DNA from: an uncultured Gammaproteobacteria bacterium
GTDB taxonomy: Bacteria; Pseudomonadota; Gammaproteobacteria; Pseudomonadales; Azotimanducaceae_A
NCBI GenBank assembly: GCA_913041025.1
Contig: CAJWGQ010000005.1
Span: 1 to 46,840 of the forward strand
Reading direction: 5' to 3'
DNA length: 46,840 nucleotides
Shown: piece after piece, positions 16,134-24,485 of the stretch
How positions within the stretch are numbered: the stretch's first letter is position 1
Layout of the letters: the number at the start of each line of letters is the position of its first letter
Made by a program: the position numbers and the translations under genes
Notes under the pieces: model-generated
What the model was told of the DNA's origin: nothing
Seen by the model: the letters and a program-made list of their open reading frames with translations, nothing else
Database searches by the model: none

Positions 16134-17528
16134 ATGTCTGATCAACTTTGGCAATACTCGGCATCTGAGCTCGCGAAAATGATTCGAAACAAGGATGTGT
16201 CGAGTGAGGAAGTGGTCCAAGATCACTTGCAGCGCATAGGCGAGGTTAATCCTAAGCTGAACTCGATTACGATCGTGCTCGAAGAGTCATCCCTGGCAGA
16301 GGCGAGAAAGGCAGACCAAAGCGAGCCTGTTGGACCCTTGCACGGGGTTCCTGTCACAGTAAAAGAAAATATCGATCTGTTTGGGACTCCGACCACCTCG
16401 GGTATTCCTGCTGGTGCAGAGCTGATGCCCGCGGCTGATGCGCCCGTTGTCAAAAGGTTGAAAGATGCAGGAGCTATTCCTATCGGTCGAACGAATCTTC
16501 CGGAATTGGGTCTAAGAATTGATACCGATAACCCACTAAGAGGGCGGACACTCAATCCCTGGGATCAGACGAGGACTGCCGGCGGATCCAGTGGCGGTGA
16601 GGCGTCGGCGATTGCCAGCGGGATGAGCCCGCTCGGTTTGGGTAACGACATAGGTGGGTCGGTTCGCAACCCCGCGTTCTGTTGTGGTATCAGTTCCCTT
16701 AAACCTTCGGCAGGGCGAATTCCCAGGGCCAGCACAATAGCGCCAGTGGAGAGAGGTTTTGCTGATCAATGGATGGCAGTTGACGGCCCGATGGCTAGGC
16801 GTGTCGAGGATTTGAGGGTAGCTTACGAAGTGCTTAGCGGAAGGGAGATATTAGACCCGATGACCGCGGACGTGCCGCTTTATGGGCCAGACTTTCCAAA
16901 GAGAGCGGCCATTGTTAAAGAAGTACCCGGCGTGGAGCTGCCCCAGTCTGCACTGGGTGCGATTGATAAAGTCCAGAGCGTTTTGCGATCGGCCGGTTGG
17001 GAAACGCAGGAAGTCCAACCCCCCGAACTTGAGCGTGTTCATGAAATATGGGCGCACGTACTAAGTGCTAACTTCAAGCCGCTGGTCGATGATCCAGAAT
17101 TATTTCCAAAGTTGATGTCCAAAGAGCTTTTAGCGATGTGGGACTATATTTTTGAACGTTATGATCCAAACAAAAAGTCCATTCTTGAATTATTCACGGA
17201 AAGAGAAAGGCTCAGTGTTTTGTGGGAAAAATTCTTCGTGGAGTATCCTGTCGTCGTGGGGCCTGTATGGACCGATATTCAGTTTGAAAACGGTGCAGAT
17301 ATTGCCAGTAGCGCTGGGTATCCTATCACCGTGGATCTGTTGAGGTTTATTTCTCCTGCTAACTTGTTGGGTTTGCCGTCAACTGCCCTAACCGTTGGAG
17401 AGACCGATGGTTTACCTGTCGGAGTCCAGTTTTATGCGGCGAAATGGCGAGATGATATCTCCTTGACCGCTGCTTCAACTGTAGAAAAAGAGCTCGGTAT
17501 TCTGTGTCCTATTGATCCCAGGTTTTGA
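16134..17528 (+). CDS. amidase-signature family hydrolase
   Basis: A 464-residue cytosolic amidase with the Ser-cisSer-Lys triad: Lys77 (VTVKENIDL), Ser152 (GGSSGGEAS) and nucleophile Ser176 (DIGGSVRNPA). The spacing of 99 and 24 residues matches the family exactly. It hydrolyses a carboxamide to acid and ammonia; substrates range from aryl amides to fatty amides. The ATG is preceded by GGAGAGAAAAGG. It diverges from the candidate selenoprotein across 168 bases. A second, exported amidase is encoded at 32508. Not GatA: no GatB or GatC neighbours, and the C-terminal part is different and short. Confidence 0.92.
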   Translation: MSDQLWQYSASELAKMIRNKDVSSEEVVQDHLQRIGEVNPKLNSITIVLEESSLAEARKADQSEPVGPLHGVPVTVKENIDLFGTPTTSGIPAGAELMPAADAPVVKRLKDAGAIPIGRTNLPELGLRIDTDNPLRGRTLNPWDQTRTAGGSSGGEASAIASGMSPLGLGNDIGGSVRNPAFCCGISSLKPSAGRIPRASTIAPVERGFADQWMAVDGPMARRVEDLRVAYEVLSGREILDPMTADVPLYGPDFPKRAAIVKEVPGVELPQSALGAIDKVQSVLRSAGWETQEVQPPELERVHEIWAHVLSANFKPLVDDPELFPKLMSKELLAMWDYIFERYDPNKKSILELFTERERLSVLWEKFFVEYPVVVGPVWTDIQFENGADIASSAGYPITVDLLRFISPANLLGLPSTALTVGETDGLPVGVQFYAAKWRDDISLTAASTVEKELGILCPIDPRF

Positions 17529-17556
17529 GTCGCATCGAATCCAGCAGCGCTAGCTC

Positions 17557-17700
17557 TTATATATAGATAATTAGAATTATTACGAAACCCAGTAACAGGG
17601 CTCCAAGACTCCACATGAGTTGTCGATTCGATTCTCTGTTATCGGCATCTTCCAGGCTATCTATTCTTTTGGGTTCAGGGTTTTCTGGTTCTTCTGACAT
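17557..17700 (-). CDS. 47-residue single-span membrane protein
   Basis: A short gene in the gap between the amidase and the DUF3147 gene. It encodes a very acidic, Pro- and Glu-rich N terminus (MSEEPENPEPKRIDSLED), then a hydrophilic stretch and a C-terminal hydrophobic span from about residue 29 to 47 (LMWSLGALLLGFVIILIIYI), ending right after the span. That architecture is that of a tail-anchored small membrane protein. The ATG lacks a clear ribosome-binding site. It converges on the amidase 28 bases away and diverges from DUF3147. No family recognised. Confidence 0.55.
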   Translation of the reverse strand: MSEEPENPEPKRIDSLEDADNRESNRQLMWSLGALLLGFVIILIIYI

Positions 17701-17859
17701 AGCGGTCACTCGAGGTTTTCACGATATTGTAAGAGATTCTCATTGAGAAAACACGATCCCGAGAACTGGCTTTGGTATCTGCTTTAACCGGATCGAACCG
17801 CATTATTTTTGTTCAGGTTTCTCTAGTAGACTCTGAATGTTGAGAGAGAGGAGAGTGAT

Positions 17860-18210
17860 ATGTGGTGGATTATATTCAAGTATTTGACGACTGCCGGTGT
17901 CGTAGTGGTTGTCTCGGAAATCGCAAAGCACAGCGATCGCCTGGGTGCGTTTATCGCATCCCTGCCTTTGATTACGGTCATGGTTTTGATGTGGATGTTC
18001 GTCGAGAATCAATCCACGGAAAAAATATCTAACCACGCCTTTTATACGTTCTGGTATGTGCTTCCGTCTTTGCCCATGTTTTTGATTTTTCCAATCTTGT
18101 TGAAAAGTTTTACTTTTTGGCCCTCATTGTTGATATCCGTTTTGGTTACAGCGGTGCTTTTTCTGCTTTGTGCGATTGCAGTTAGGTGGTTCGGGGTAGA
18201 GTTAATGTAG
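17860..18210 (+). CDS. DUF3147-like small integral membrane protein
   Basis: A 116-residue inner-membrane protein with four hydrophobic spans at about 4-20, 31-47, 65-82 and 88-108. The start MWWIIFKYLTTAGVVVVVSEIAKHSD is typical of DUF3147 proteins: a small charged SEIAKHSDR loop, then LGAFIASLPLITV. GAGAGGAGAG precedes the ATG. The family is widespread in proteobacteria, with no firmly known function. It shares a divergent 159-base gap with the 47-residue membrane protein. Confidence 0.75.
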   Translation: MWWIIFKYLTTAGVVVVVSEIAKHSDRLGAFIASLPLITVMVLMWMFVENQSTEKISNHAFYTFWYVLPSLPMFLIFPILLKSFTFWPSLLISVLVTAVLFLLCAIAVRWFGVELM

Positions 18211-18309
18211 GGGAAGGGGCATGCTGGCATCGCTATACGTTAAGTACCCTGTCAATTAGCTAGAAGAGTTCGTTAAGAGTGTGAATTTAATAGTGCTAGA
18301 GGTACTGCT

Positions 18310-18801
18310 ATGAGTAGTGTGGAAGATCGGTTGGATATCATGGAGTTAATTGCGAGGTATGGCGCTGGATTGGATGCAAGAGATTGGTCTTTATGGCGAG
18401 ACGTGTTTACTGATAACGCTTTGTTCGATTTGAGTAGCTGGAATAATTTGGTGCCAAAGCGTGTTGATACGTCTCGAGTGGTTAAGGCCCAAGCGCGAGT
18501 TTTTGCTGAATTGGCTGTGACGCAGCATATGATGTCGAATTTCCGAATCTTTTTTGACGAGAGCAATTCTGGTCGTGTGGTTGCAGTTATGCGGGCAGAG
18601 CATTGGATACGTGTAGAACCTGAATCGGAGGAGATGAAACGTTACACAATGTTCGGTTATTACAATAACGCACTTGTAAGAGAAAATGGTAATTGGAAAA
18701 TCGATGAGATGCATCTTCACGTTACGAAAACGGAAGGTGACCGGTGGGTTATGCAGGAGGCGGAGAGACGGGCCAGGGCCAAAAAAGCAGCCGAGAAATA
18801 G
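18310..18801 (+). CDS. SnoaL-like (NTF2 fold) protein
   Basis: A 163-residue protein of the SnoaL_4/NTF2-like fold: an N-terminal helix (SVEDRLDIMELIARYGAGLDARDWSLWRDVFTDNALFD), then the sheet with TQHMMSNFRIFFD and the final strand NGNWKIDEMHLHVTKTEGD, and a charged C-terminal tail. Asp and His residues in the cavity (Asp22/Asp25 region, His75 region) suggest an enzyme such as a dehydratase, isomerase or ring-cleaving helper, or a binding protein. A second SnoaL-like protein lies at 24486. It starts 100 bases after the DUF3147 gene. Reaction unknown. Confidence 0.82.
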   Translation: MSSVEDRLDIMELIARYGAGLDARDWSLWRDVFTDNALFDLSSWNNLVPKRVDTSRVVKAQARVFAELAVTQHMMSNFRIFFDESNSGRVVAVMRAEHWIRVEPESEEMKRYTMFGYYNNALVRENGNWKIDEMHLHVTKTEGDRWVMQEAERRARAKKAAEK

Positions 18802-18841
18802 ACGGCGTCCATCGAGAGTTTAAAAAAACTCCGTGCCTATC

Positions 18842-18912
18842 TATTCTTAATAAGAATATATTTGTTGTTAAATATTCTTTATTCAATTGATTCAGAAGTG
18901 GGCAGTATTCTT
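18842..18912. repeat. array of TATTCTT sites, one inverted, in AT-rich gap
   Basis: TATTCTT occurs at 18842-18848, 18873-18879 and 18906-18912 in the same direction, 31 and 33 bases apart (about three helical turns). The first copy is also half of a perfect palindrome, TATTCTTA-A-TAAGAATA at 18842-18858. It lies upstream of the 51-codon ORF at 18956. This arrangement looks like a regulator operator array, but chance in AT-rich DNA cannot be excluded. Confidence 0.4.
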
Positions 18913-18955
18913 TCCATCCAGTATTGATTAATAACTTGTTAAGGTAGAAGGTAAG

Positions 18956-19111
18956 ATGCCAAGTTCAGTAGCCGCCGTTCGAAGCAATAACCGTAGAGAA
19001 GAGTTAACCGAGATCAAGAAAAGTCCACTGCACCCGAAAGCGGACGAGGGCATTTCAGAGTTTGAAAGAGCTCGAACGTTGAGCAAGACCTGGTCAATGT
19101 CTCAAGACTGA
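18956..19111 (+). CDS. 51-residue hypothetical protein
   Basis: A small ORF starting at ATG 18956 with AGAAGG four bases before it and ending in TGA at 19109-19111. It encodes a hydrophilic, Arg- and Glu-rich peptide (start MPSSVAAVRSNNRREEL, end RTLSKTWSMSQD) without a signal peptide or membrane span. No family is recognised. The ribosome-binding site and the palindromic sequences upstream make it more credible than a chance ORF. It converges on the LLM gene at 19151. Confidence 0.45.
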   Translation: MPSSVAAVRSNNRREELTEIKKSPLHPKADEGISEFERARTLSKTWSMSQD

Positions 19112-19150
19112 TATCTACAGGGTGCCTTCCTCTGAGGTTTTTCGTTCACG

Positions 19151-20212
19151 CTAATTGAAGGTCGAAATGACCTCTTCGACAGCCCTTTGCGCCAGGCCTG
19201 CGATCTCTTCGTCGGGCGCAGCGAGATCAGGGCTCCCAATGATAATGAAACGATCGATACCCAGATCAACCAGCTCGGAAAGGCGATCAATACAGTAAGA
19301 CGGTGGGCCATAGATGCCGAACTCATGGGCGAAATCGCTGGTGATAAAATCATTCCCAAGCTGCCCGTGTTGCTTCATGTTGTATGAGCTGTGAATGTTC
19401 GTGAGAATGTCTCGAGTCGCCTCGCTGACAGGACCAATCGGTTTGCCATGCATGGCTGCAAAGCGAGCTTGGCTTGCGATTGACGGAGCGGCCATCTTCC
19501 ATGCGATTTCACCATCGTCATGTACCACCATATTAATGTAGGCAGATATCGCTGTACTGTTCCGAGAGCTTTTTCTTTGGACCTCCTTGATTTGATCAAT
19601 GCCCCACTTGATTCTTGCTGCGCTTGAACCGAGCATTAAGTCAACTCGGTCAGCGTGTAAAGCCGCCATGGAAATCACTCTCGGTCCGGTGGCCGCGACG
19701 CCAACAGGGACTTTGTTCTGATGGAGTGGCCATTGAATTCGGCTGGTATCGGGCTGGTCGCCCAGGTTTAAAGAATCCACGTTTGAATCCTCCGCAAATT
19801 CGACTTGCTCCCCTCGCAAGTAACGTTGTAGGTCGACCAAGTAGGTCTCGAGCATTGATGCAGAGCTGGGAGAATAGCCAAGGTGAGCCAGCGAGGAGTC
19901 ACCTCTCCCGATACCTAAGTAGGCTCTACCCCCACTGACTGTTTGTAAAGTAGCCATGGCAGAAGCTGTAACCGCTGCGTGGCGAGTCATTGGGTTAGTT
20001 ACTCCGGTACCCAGTTTTAGAGTGCGCGTTACGTTTGCAGCGGCAGTCAAGCTAACGTAGACCTCCGGTGCAAGATTCTGGGTGTCGAAAAAAAGAAGAC
20101 CATCAAATCCAGCCTCTTCATATAACTTCGCGTAGGAAAAAGTAGGGTCAATGTCCGCGACTTCATGCCAAAAATGGGTTGGCCTGGCGTGCCAAAACTC
20201 AACTGATTTCAT
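19151..20212 (-). CDS. LLM-class (luciferase-like) flavin-dependent oxidoreductase
   Basis: A 353-residue TIM-barrel enzyme of the bacterial luciferase-like group, using reduced FMN or F420. It shows EEAGFDGLLFFDTQNL at about 32-47, RTLKLGTGVTNPMTRH at about 63-78 and VSGGRAYLGIGRGDSSLAHLG at about 92-112. These are the marker segments of the group, which includes F420-dependent reductases and FMN monooxygenases. The gene starts at ATG 20212, with only a poor ribosome-binding site. It diverges from the MaoC-like gene 171 bases away. Three LLM enzymes of different subtypes occur in this window. Cofactor and substrate are not readable. Confidence 0.88.
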   Translation of the reverse strand: MKSVEFWHARPTHFWHEVADIDPTFSYAKLYEEAGFDGLLFFDTQNLAPEVYVSLTAAANVTRTLKLGTGVTNPMTRHAAVTASAMATLQTVSGGRAYLGIGRGDSSLAHLGYSPSSASMLETYLVDLQRYLRGEQVEFAEDSNVDSLNLGDQPDTSRIQWPLHQNKVPVGVAATGPRVISMAALHADRVDLMLGSSAARIKWGIDQIKEVQRKSSRNSTAISAYINMVVHDDGEIAWKMAAPSIASQARFAAMHGKPIGPVSEATRDILTNIHSSYNMKQHGQLGNDFITSDFAHEFGIYGPPSYCIDRLSELVDLGIDRFIIIGSPDLAAPDEEIAGLAQRAVEEVISTFN

Positions 20213-20383
20213 AATGGATTATTTAACCCTTTTTTTGTCTAAATGACGTATGTTCGATTTGGCCTTAAGTTTAATTCAATCCAGTGAGCTTCTGTTATAA
20301 AGTTTTAAGGGATCAAGTGAACCTGTCAAAAAGATTAGACTGGGATTTAGAGAATTTCGACAAGAAGAAAGTGAAGAGGAATT

Positions 20384-21274
20384 ATGATGAACGAACAAGA
20401 GGGTCCGGGAGTTATTACCACTAAAGATGTCGGAACGACGACCATAGCCAAGACGACTTTGCTTGATAGCAGAACGACGATGGCCTACGCATCGAGCATC
20501 AATGATGTAAATCCAAGATATTTTGATGATCTGCGAGAGGAAGGCTTGATGGTTCACCCCTGCCTCGCGTTTTCCCTTCAGTGGGCCAGTCGGTTTAGGC
20601 CCGACCAAAAAATAGATCCTAGGGTCGCTGCGTTCGGCGTGCACGCCTCCACAGATCTCAGGATCCACAGGCCCTTCCGTGCTGGGGAAGCCATTACTAC
20701 TCAAGGTAAATTAATACAGAAAAGGCAAATACCCCCTGGCGTTTATAACGTCGAAAAATATCGAATGGTGTCTAGTAGCGGGGAGCTGGTAGCGGAGCTT
20801 TATTATAATGGCATAACTCGCGGAGCAACGCTTGAGGGTGGAGATGTGTTACTAGAGGAAGAACTCGAGCCTCCAACAGTAAGCGGGTTCGGCGCGGAGC
20901 CTTTGTGGACCAAAGAACTGGTTGTAGGGCTGCATGCGGGGCAGCAATATACCGAGTGCGCGAATATTTATAACCCGATTCACACTGAACCCAGCGTGGC
21001 TAAAGCCGCGGGGTTGCCCGATATGATTCTTCATGGCAGTGCGACTAAGGCGATGGCCCTGATGACAGTAGTGGATGAGTGTTTAGGTGGCGATGCGGAT
21101 CGGGTAACCCGGCTAACCGGGCAACTCAGAGGTATGGTGTTGATGGATACAAAGGTGAAGGTGGAGTGTTGGACCGAGGAAATCGTTGAAGGCGAGGTCA
21201 GGATTGCCTTTCGCGTGCTCAATGATCAAGGAGATCCTGCCATCAGTAACGGCGCCATCTGCGCTTTAGCCTAG
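20384..21274 (+). CDS. two-domain MaoC-like hot-dog protein, catalytic Asp replaced
   Basis: A 296-residue protein made of two hot-dog domains (about 20-150 and 170-290), like enoyl-CoA hydratase 2 and the hydratase part of MFE-2. The N-terminal half has NDVNPRYFDDL near 40-50 and LMVHPCLAFSL. The C-terminal half has the hydratase signature YNPIHTEPSVAKAAGLP and ILHG (Asn197, His200, His217). The catalytic Asp two residues before the Asn is Ile195. Two ATGs lie in tandem; GAGG is four bases before 20384 and seven before 20387, so the second may be used. It probably acts on a CoA thioester. It diverges from the LLM gene. A true dehydratase function is uncertain because of the missing Asp. Confidence 0.82.
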   Translation: MMNEQEGPGVITTKDVGTTTIAKTTLLDSRTTMAYASSINDVNPRYFDDLREEGLMVHPCLAFSLQWASRFRPDQKIDPRVAAFGVHASTDLRIHRPFRAGEAITTQGKLIQKRQIPPGVYNVEKYRMVSSSGELVAELYYNGITRGATLEGGDVLLEEELEPPTVSGFGAEPLWTKELVVGLHAGQQYTECANIYNPIHTEPSVAKAAGLPDMILHGSATKAMALMTVVDECLGGDADRVTRLTGQLRGMVLMDTKVKVECWTEEIVEGEVRIAFRVLNDQGDPAISNGAICALA

Positions 21275-21304
21275 GGTTGAGAGTTAAAGAAAGTCTACCT
21301 CGTG

Positions 21305-21766
21305 TTAGGGTCTGGCTAACCTGAATACTTCGTAGGGTCTTGGGTTAGCAGACACTTCTCGCATCTGTTCAACAATTTCCGGATAGTTCGGCTGGTATTT
21401 GTCGTACCAAGCGCGCATTAATTCGTCGAGTTTTTCGGTTTGACGTTCTGCAGTCACGGAGTAGGTGTTGTCGCCTATTCTCAGATGAGCGTTATCATTT
21501 TCGAGTAGTCGAGTGACCCAGCCGCTGTCTTTGCCTCCACTCACATAGAGTTCGCCATTAACCTGGACGATCCAGATAATCACGACTCGGGGGATCAAGC
21601 CTTCGGCTTTGAGACGAACTTCATCAATGCCAGAGGTGTCTCCCCACTCTGCTGGAATTTGTTTGTCGGTTCCTCCGATGAAAAATCCGGGTACGACAGC
21701 AATGGGTAATAGGTATAAAACCAGAAGGGCTAGGAAGGTTATAAGAACGATTATTTTTTTAATCAT
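21305..21766 (-). CDS. membrane-anchored split-barrel-like protein
   Basis: A 153-residue protein with an N-terminal hydrophobic anchor (about 4-31, IIVLITFLALLVLYLLPIAVV then GFFIGG). The soluble part, VVIIWIVQVNGELYVSGGKDSGWVT then RLLENDNAHLRIGDNTYSVTAER, resembles the flavin/F420-binding split barrel of PPOX and deazaflavin-dependent nitroreductase-like proteins. That resemblance is by pattern only. It ends with a Tyr-rich tail (YDKYQPNYPE). It follows the carotenoid oxygenase by 31 bases and is probably cotranscribed. It converges on the MaoC-like gene. Role unknown; perhaps a membrane-bound redox partner. Confidence 0.6.
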   Translation of the reverse strand: MIKKIIVLITFLALLVLYLLPIAVVPGFFIGGTDKQIPAEWGDTSGIDEVRLKAEGLIPRVVIIWIVQVNGELYVSGGKDSGWVTRLLENDNAHLRIGDNTYSVTAERQTEKLDELMRAWYDKYQPNYPEIVEQMREVSANPRPYEVFRLARP

Positions 21767-21797
21767 ATTTAATCCAATAGGTTTTATATTGTTTCAG

Positions 21798-23255
21798 CTA
21801 GGCTCCAGCCCAGTAGGAGTGAGTGCCAACGCAAATGCGCTGCGGAAGAAGTACGGATGCGATCGGCCCATAAGAGATGTCTTGGGCATCGAAAATTACA
21901 CATTCGGACTTGTTGTTGTTCATGTCCGTGGTGAAGGTTAAAACGTAGCCATCGCTTTCATTAACCGAATTCCCACTCGGGGCCATAGGGCTTTCACTGG
22001 CATAGACACCCTCGGGAAACTTATATTCCTGGCGTTCGCCCGTTTGAACATTTAAGCGTAAAAGACCGTCAAATAGAAACCAACCAGGTTTGGCCGTCGC
22101 GGCCCAGGTATATTGATAGGGTCGGCCGGCAACGCGAGGGTTAATCATGCCAAACTCCGAGATTCCGTCTTCTAAGGGCCCTTCTGTGACTGTCCCGGTT
22201 TTCAGGTTGAACTTCCAGCGATAGGCGTGCGCGCCGATTGCGTTGATGTCCAGCATTTCGAATGGGGTTAAACTTTCTGGAAGCTCTTTGGTTCGTTTTC
22301 CTTTTCTGGGGTCTTGGCTGTAGCCGTCGAGAACAATTTCATCGCCATCTTCATAAGCATTTATCCAATGCAGCACGTAAGTCGGTTTTGCCTCAAACCA
22401 AATGACGTCTTCAGGTTTGCCTTTTCTCGGAACCACTGCAAAACGACTGGGAAGTTCATGAAAAAAGCGGACCGCGTGCGCGCCGTGTTTAAGAGCCTCA
22501 GGATCCCAGAAGAGCGGCAGATCATTGAGAATCGCGTAATTTTCCGTAAAAGCCATGTCATGAGGAAGCCTGGGGCCAGGTAATTCAATAGGAATATGGT
22601 GGACAAGGTTTCGGTTTTTATCGACAACCCCATAGTGCATGTAGGGGAACTCTTTACCGTAGTTGAAAAACAACATTTCTCCATTTGATTCGTCGACCTT
22701 CGTGTGCGCGGACACACCCCAATTTTCGGGTAGATCTTCTAACCAGTTGGCCTTGCCAAGTGGTTCCAGAGTACGAGGATCGTGTTCGTAGATTTCACCG
22801 CATTGATAAAAACTGGTTGCTGCTACCCCTCCATGAATCACGACGTCGGTGCTGGAGCTGTCCTTTAAATTGGTTCTTGCTCCCCAGCCCTCTCTCACTG
22901 ACATATCAGGTTTTTCGCGCAACCCGGCCCAGAGCGGTTGGCCTGCTTGTTCTTCTTCTATCAGACCCTGCGTCTGTATAAAACGGTTATGGTATTCACA
23001 CTGGCCGCGATCAAAAGTGATCGAGTGCAACATCCCGTCTCCGTCAAAGGGATGATAGCGACCGAGTGCTTCGCGTACCGGATTTTCGGTATTGCGAATG
23101 TAGGTGCCATTCAGGTCCTCTGGGATAGATCCTTTCACCACCGGCGCAAGGTCGTCATATTCTCGCATATTGGGCTGCCAGGGACCCGTTCTGTATGGGT
23201 GTGAATCTCCTTCGGGTAGCCTGTTTGATTCTTCATTGACCAGTGTCGCTGACAT
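21798..23255 (-). CDS. carotenoid oxygenase (RPE65/lignostilbene dioxygenase family)
   Basis: A 485-residue non-heme iron dioxygenase, the second of this family in the window. The four iron histidines are His184 (VSAHTKVD), His232 (LPHDMAFTENY), His296 (LHWINAYE) and His479 (GTHSYW). The typical start markers LNGTYIRNTENPV and DGDGMLHSI are present. It differs from the protein at 2042 in the His-flanking segments (LHWINAYE against FHPMNSYEE), which points to separate subfamilies rather than a recent duplication. GGAGAGACAATG gives the start. It lies downstream of an enolase-superfamily gene and upstream of a membrane protein on the same strand. Substrate unknown; a stilbene or an apocarotenoid fits. 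Confidence 0.92.
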   Translation of the reverse strand: MSATLVNEESNRLPEGDSHPYRTGPWQPNMREYDDLAPVVKGSIPEDLNGTYIRNTENPVREALGRYHPFDGDGMLHSITFDRGQCEYHNRFIQTQGLIEEEQAGQPLWAGLREKPDMSVREGWGARTNLKDSSSTDVVIHGGVAATSFYQCGEIYEHDPRTLEPLGKANWLEDLPENWGVSAHTKVDESNGEMLFFNYGKEFPYMHYGVVDKNRNLVHHIPIELPGPRLPHDMAFTENYAILNDLPLFWDPEALKHGAHAVRFFHELPSRFAVVPRKGKPEDVIWFEAKPTYVLHWINAYEDGDEIVLDGYSQDPRKGKRTKELPESLTPFEMLDINAIGAHAYRWKFNLKTGTVTEGPLEDGISEFGMINPRVAGRPYQYTWAATAKPGWFLFDGLLRLNVQTGERQEYKFPEGVYASESPMAPSGNSVNESDGYVLTFTTDMNNNKSECVIFDAQDISYGPIASVLLPQRICVGTHSYWAGA

Positions 23256-23387
23256 TGTCTCTCCAATAATTCTCGTTTACCTGTGTGACTATCTGTTTGA
23301 TCTAGCGATCGTTGATTATCTTGTCTGTAACTCCGTCAATCAAGTCTTCTCACGACTTGGAGCGCGAGTAGCGCTGTAGGAAAGTTC

Positions 23388-24446
23388 TTACTCTTCCTGC
23401 AAATCGATAGTTACGCCTAATCCCAGACCTTGTGGTGGTTTAACGTATCCATCTAGGATTTCTGGATTTGGGACTTTAGATGCGAACTGCATGTTTTCAG
23501 GTAGCCAGGGTATTTCGAACCACTCAGTGGCGCTATTGCTAAATCCCCAATGTAGACTTGCGTACAAAGGCAGACCCCCACGAAAATTGTGTGGGCAAAG
23601 TGCAATATTTGCTTCTTTGGTCAAGTTTCCTACTTTTACGGCTGGAGTAACGCCGCCGATTTTGGTGATTTCGGGCTGTAAATACTGAACGGCCTTGGAG
23701 TCGATCATCCTTTGAAAGTCGGAAAGAGAGTATTCGTTTTCTCCGGCTGCGATTGGTATTTCTGTCTGGTCCGCTACTTCTTTGATCTGATTTAAATCTC
23801 GCATCGGTCGAACAGGTTCTTCGAACCAAAAAACGTTGTGTTTTGAAATTTCGCGACCAAAGGCGATTGCGTCGTCGAGATCGAAATGGCCGTTAACGTC
23901 AACCATTATAGCGAGGTCTTTTCCCCCGACTTCCCGAGTAATTGCTACCAGCTCACTTTCTAATTCATGAAGTTTGATAGCTCGGTATCCATGTTCAATT
24001 GCACGCTTGGTTTCAGTCTCGATTCTTTCGGGAGTTCTCAGTGGAGGGAAACTCGCATAGGCAAGAACTTTTTCGTGAACGCTACCTCCCAGTAACTCGA
24101 GCACACTGACATCTGATCTTCGAGCGTTCAGGTCCCACAATGCCATATCGACGCCAGACAGTGCCATGGTCACGATGCCTCCGTCACCGTAGCGATAGAG
24201 TTGGTCGAGAGTTTCATGCCAAAGACGTTCGACGTGATCGGTGCTCTTACCGAGGTATTGAGGTTTGACAAGGTGTTCGACGGCTGCAGCGATTGGCGCA
24301 CCGCCTCTTTTGGGGTCAGAGGGTGTAGGAATTCCCCACCAACACTCTCCAAACCCTATCGACCCCTCGGAGTCGCGAATACGAACTATAACGTGAGGTA
24401 ACCCATCTGTTAGCTGGAAAGTATCTATTTCCTCAATTGCGATCAT
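23388..24446 (-). CDS. enolase-superfamily (mandelate racemase/muconate-lactonizing) enzyme
   Basis: A 352-residue enzyme that abstracts a proton next to a carboxylate. The N-terminal capping domain (about 1-125) is followed by a barrel with Lys158-x-His160 (AIKLHE), metal ligands Asp183 (VDVNG), Glu209 (FEEPV) and Glu236 (AAGENEY), and His286 (CPHNFRGG). The metal-ligand trio is complete and the His on the seventh strand is that of the mandelate racemase group, so it should be a sugar-acid dehydratase or racemase-like enzyme. The second catalytic residue of strand two is His instead of the more common Lys (KxK). It follows the SnoaL-like gene by 39 bases. Substrate unknown. Confidence 0.88.
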   Translation of the reverse strand: MIAIEEIDTFQLTDGLPHVIVRIRDSEGSIGFGECWWGIPTPSDPKRGGAPIAAAVEHLVKPQYLGKSTDHVERLWHETLDQLYRYGDGGIVTMALSGVDMALWDLNARRSDVSVLELLGGSVHEKVLAYASFPPLRTPERIETETKRAIEHGYRAIKLHELESELVAITREVGGKDLAIMVDVNGHFDLDDAIAFGREISKHNVFWFEEPVRPMRDLNQIKEVADQTEIPIAAGENEYSLSDFQRMIDSKAVQYLQPEITKIGGVTPAVKVGNLTKEANIALCPHNFRGGLPLYASLHWGFSNSATEWFEIPWLPENMQFASKVPNPEILDGYVKPPQGLGLGVTIDLQEE

Positions 24447-24485
24447 CAGTGCTCCTTTGAAAAGGGATCTTTACTTGTTGCTAGT

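Noticed and set aside
16134..17528. GatA subunit of tRNA amidotransferase
   Set aside because: There is no gatB or gatC beside it and the C-terminal half differs.
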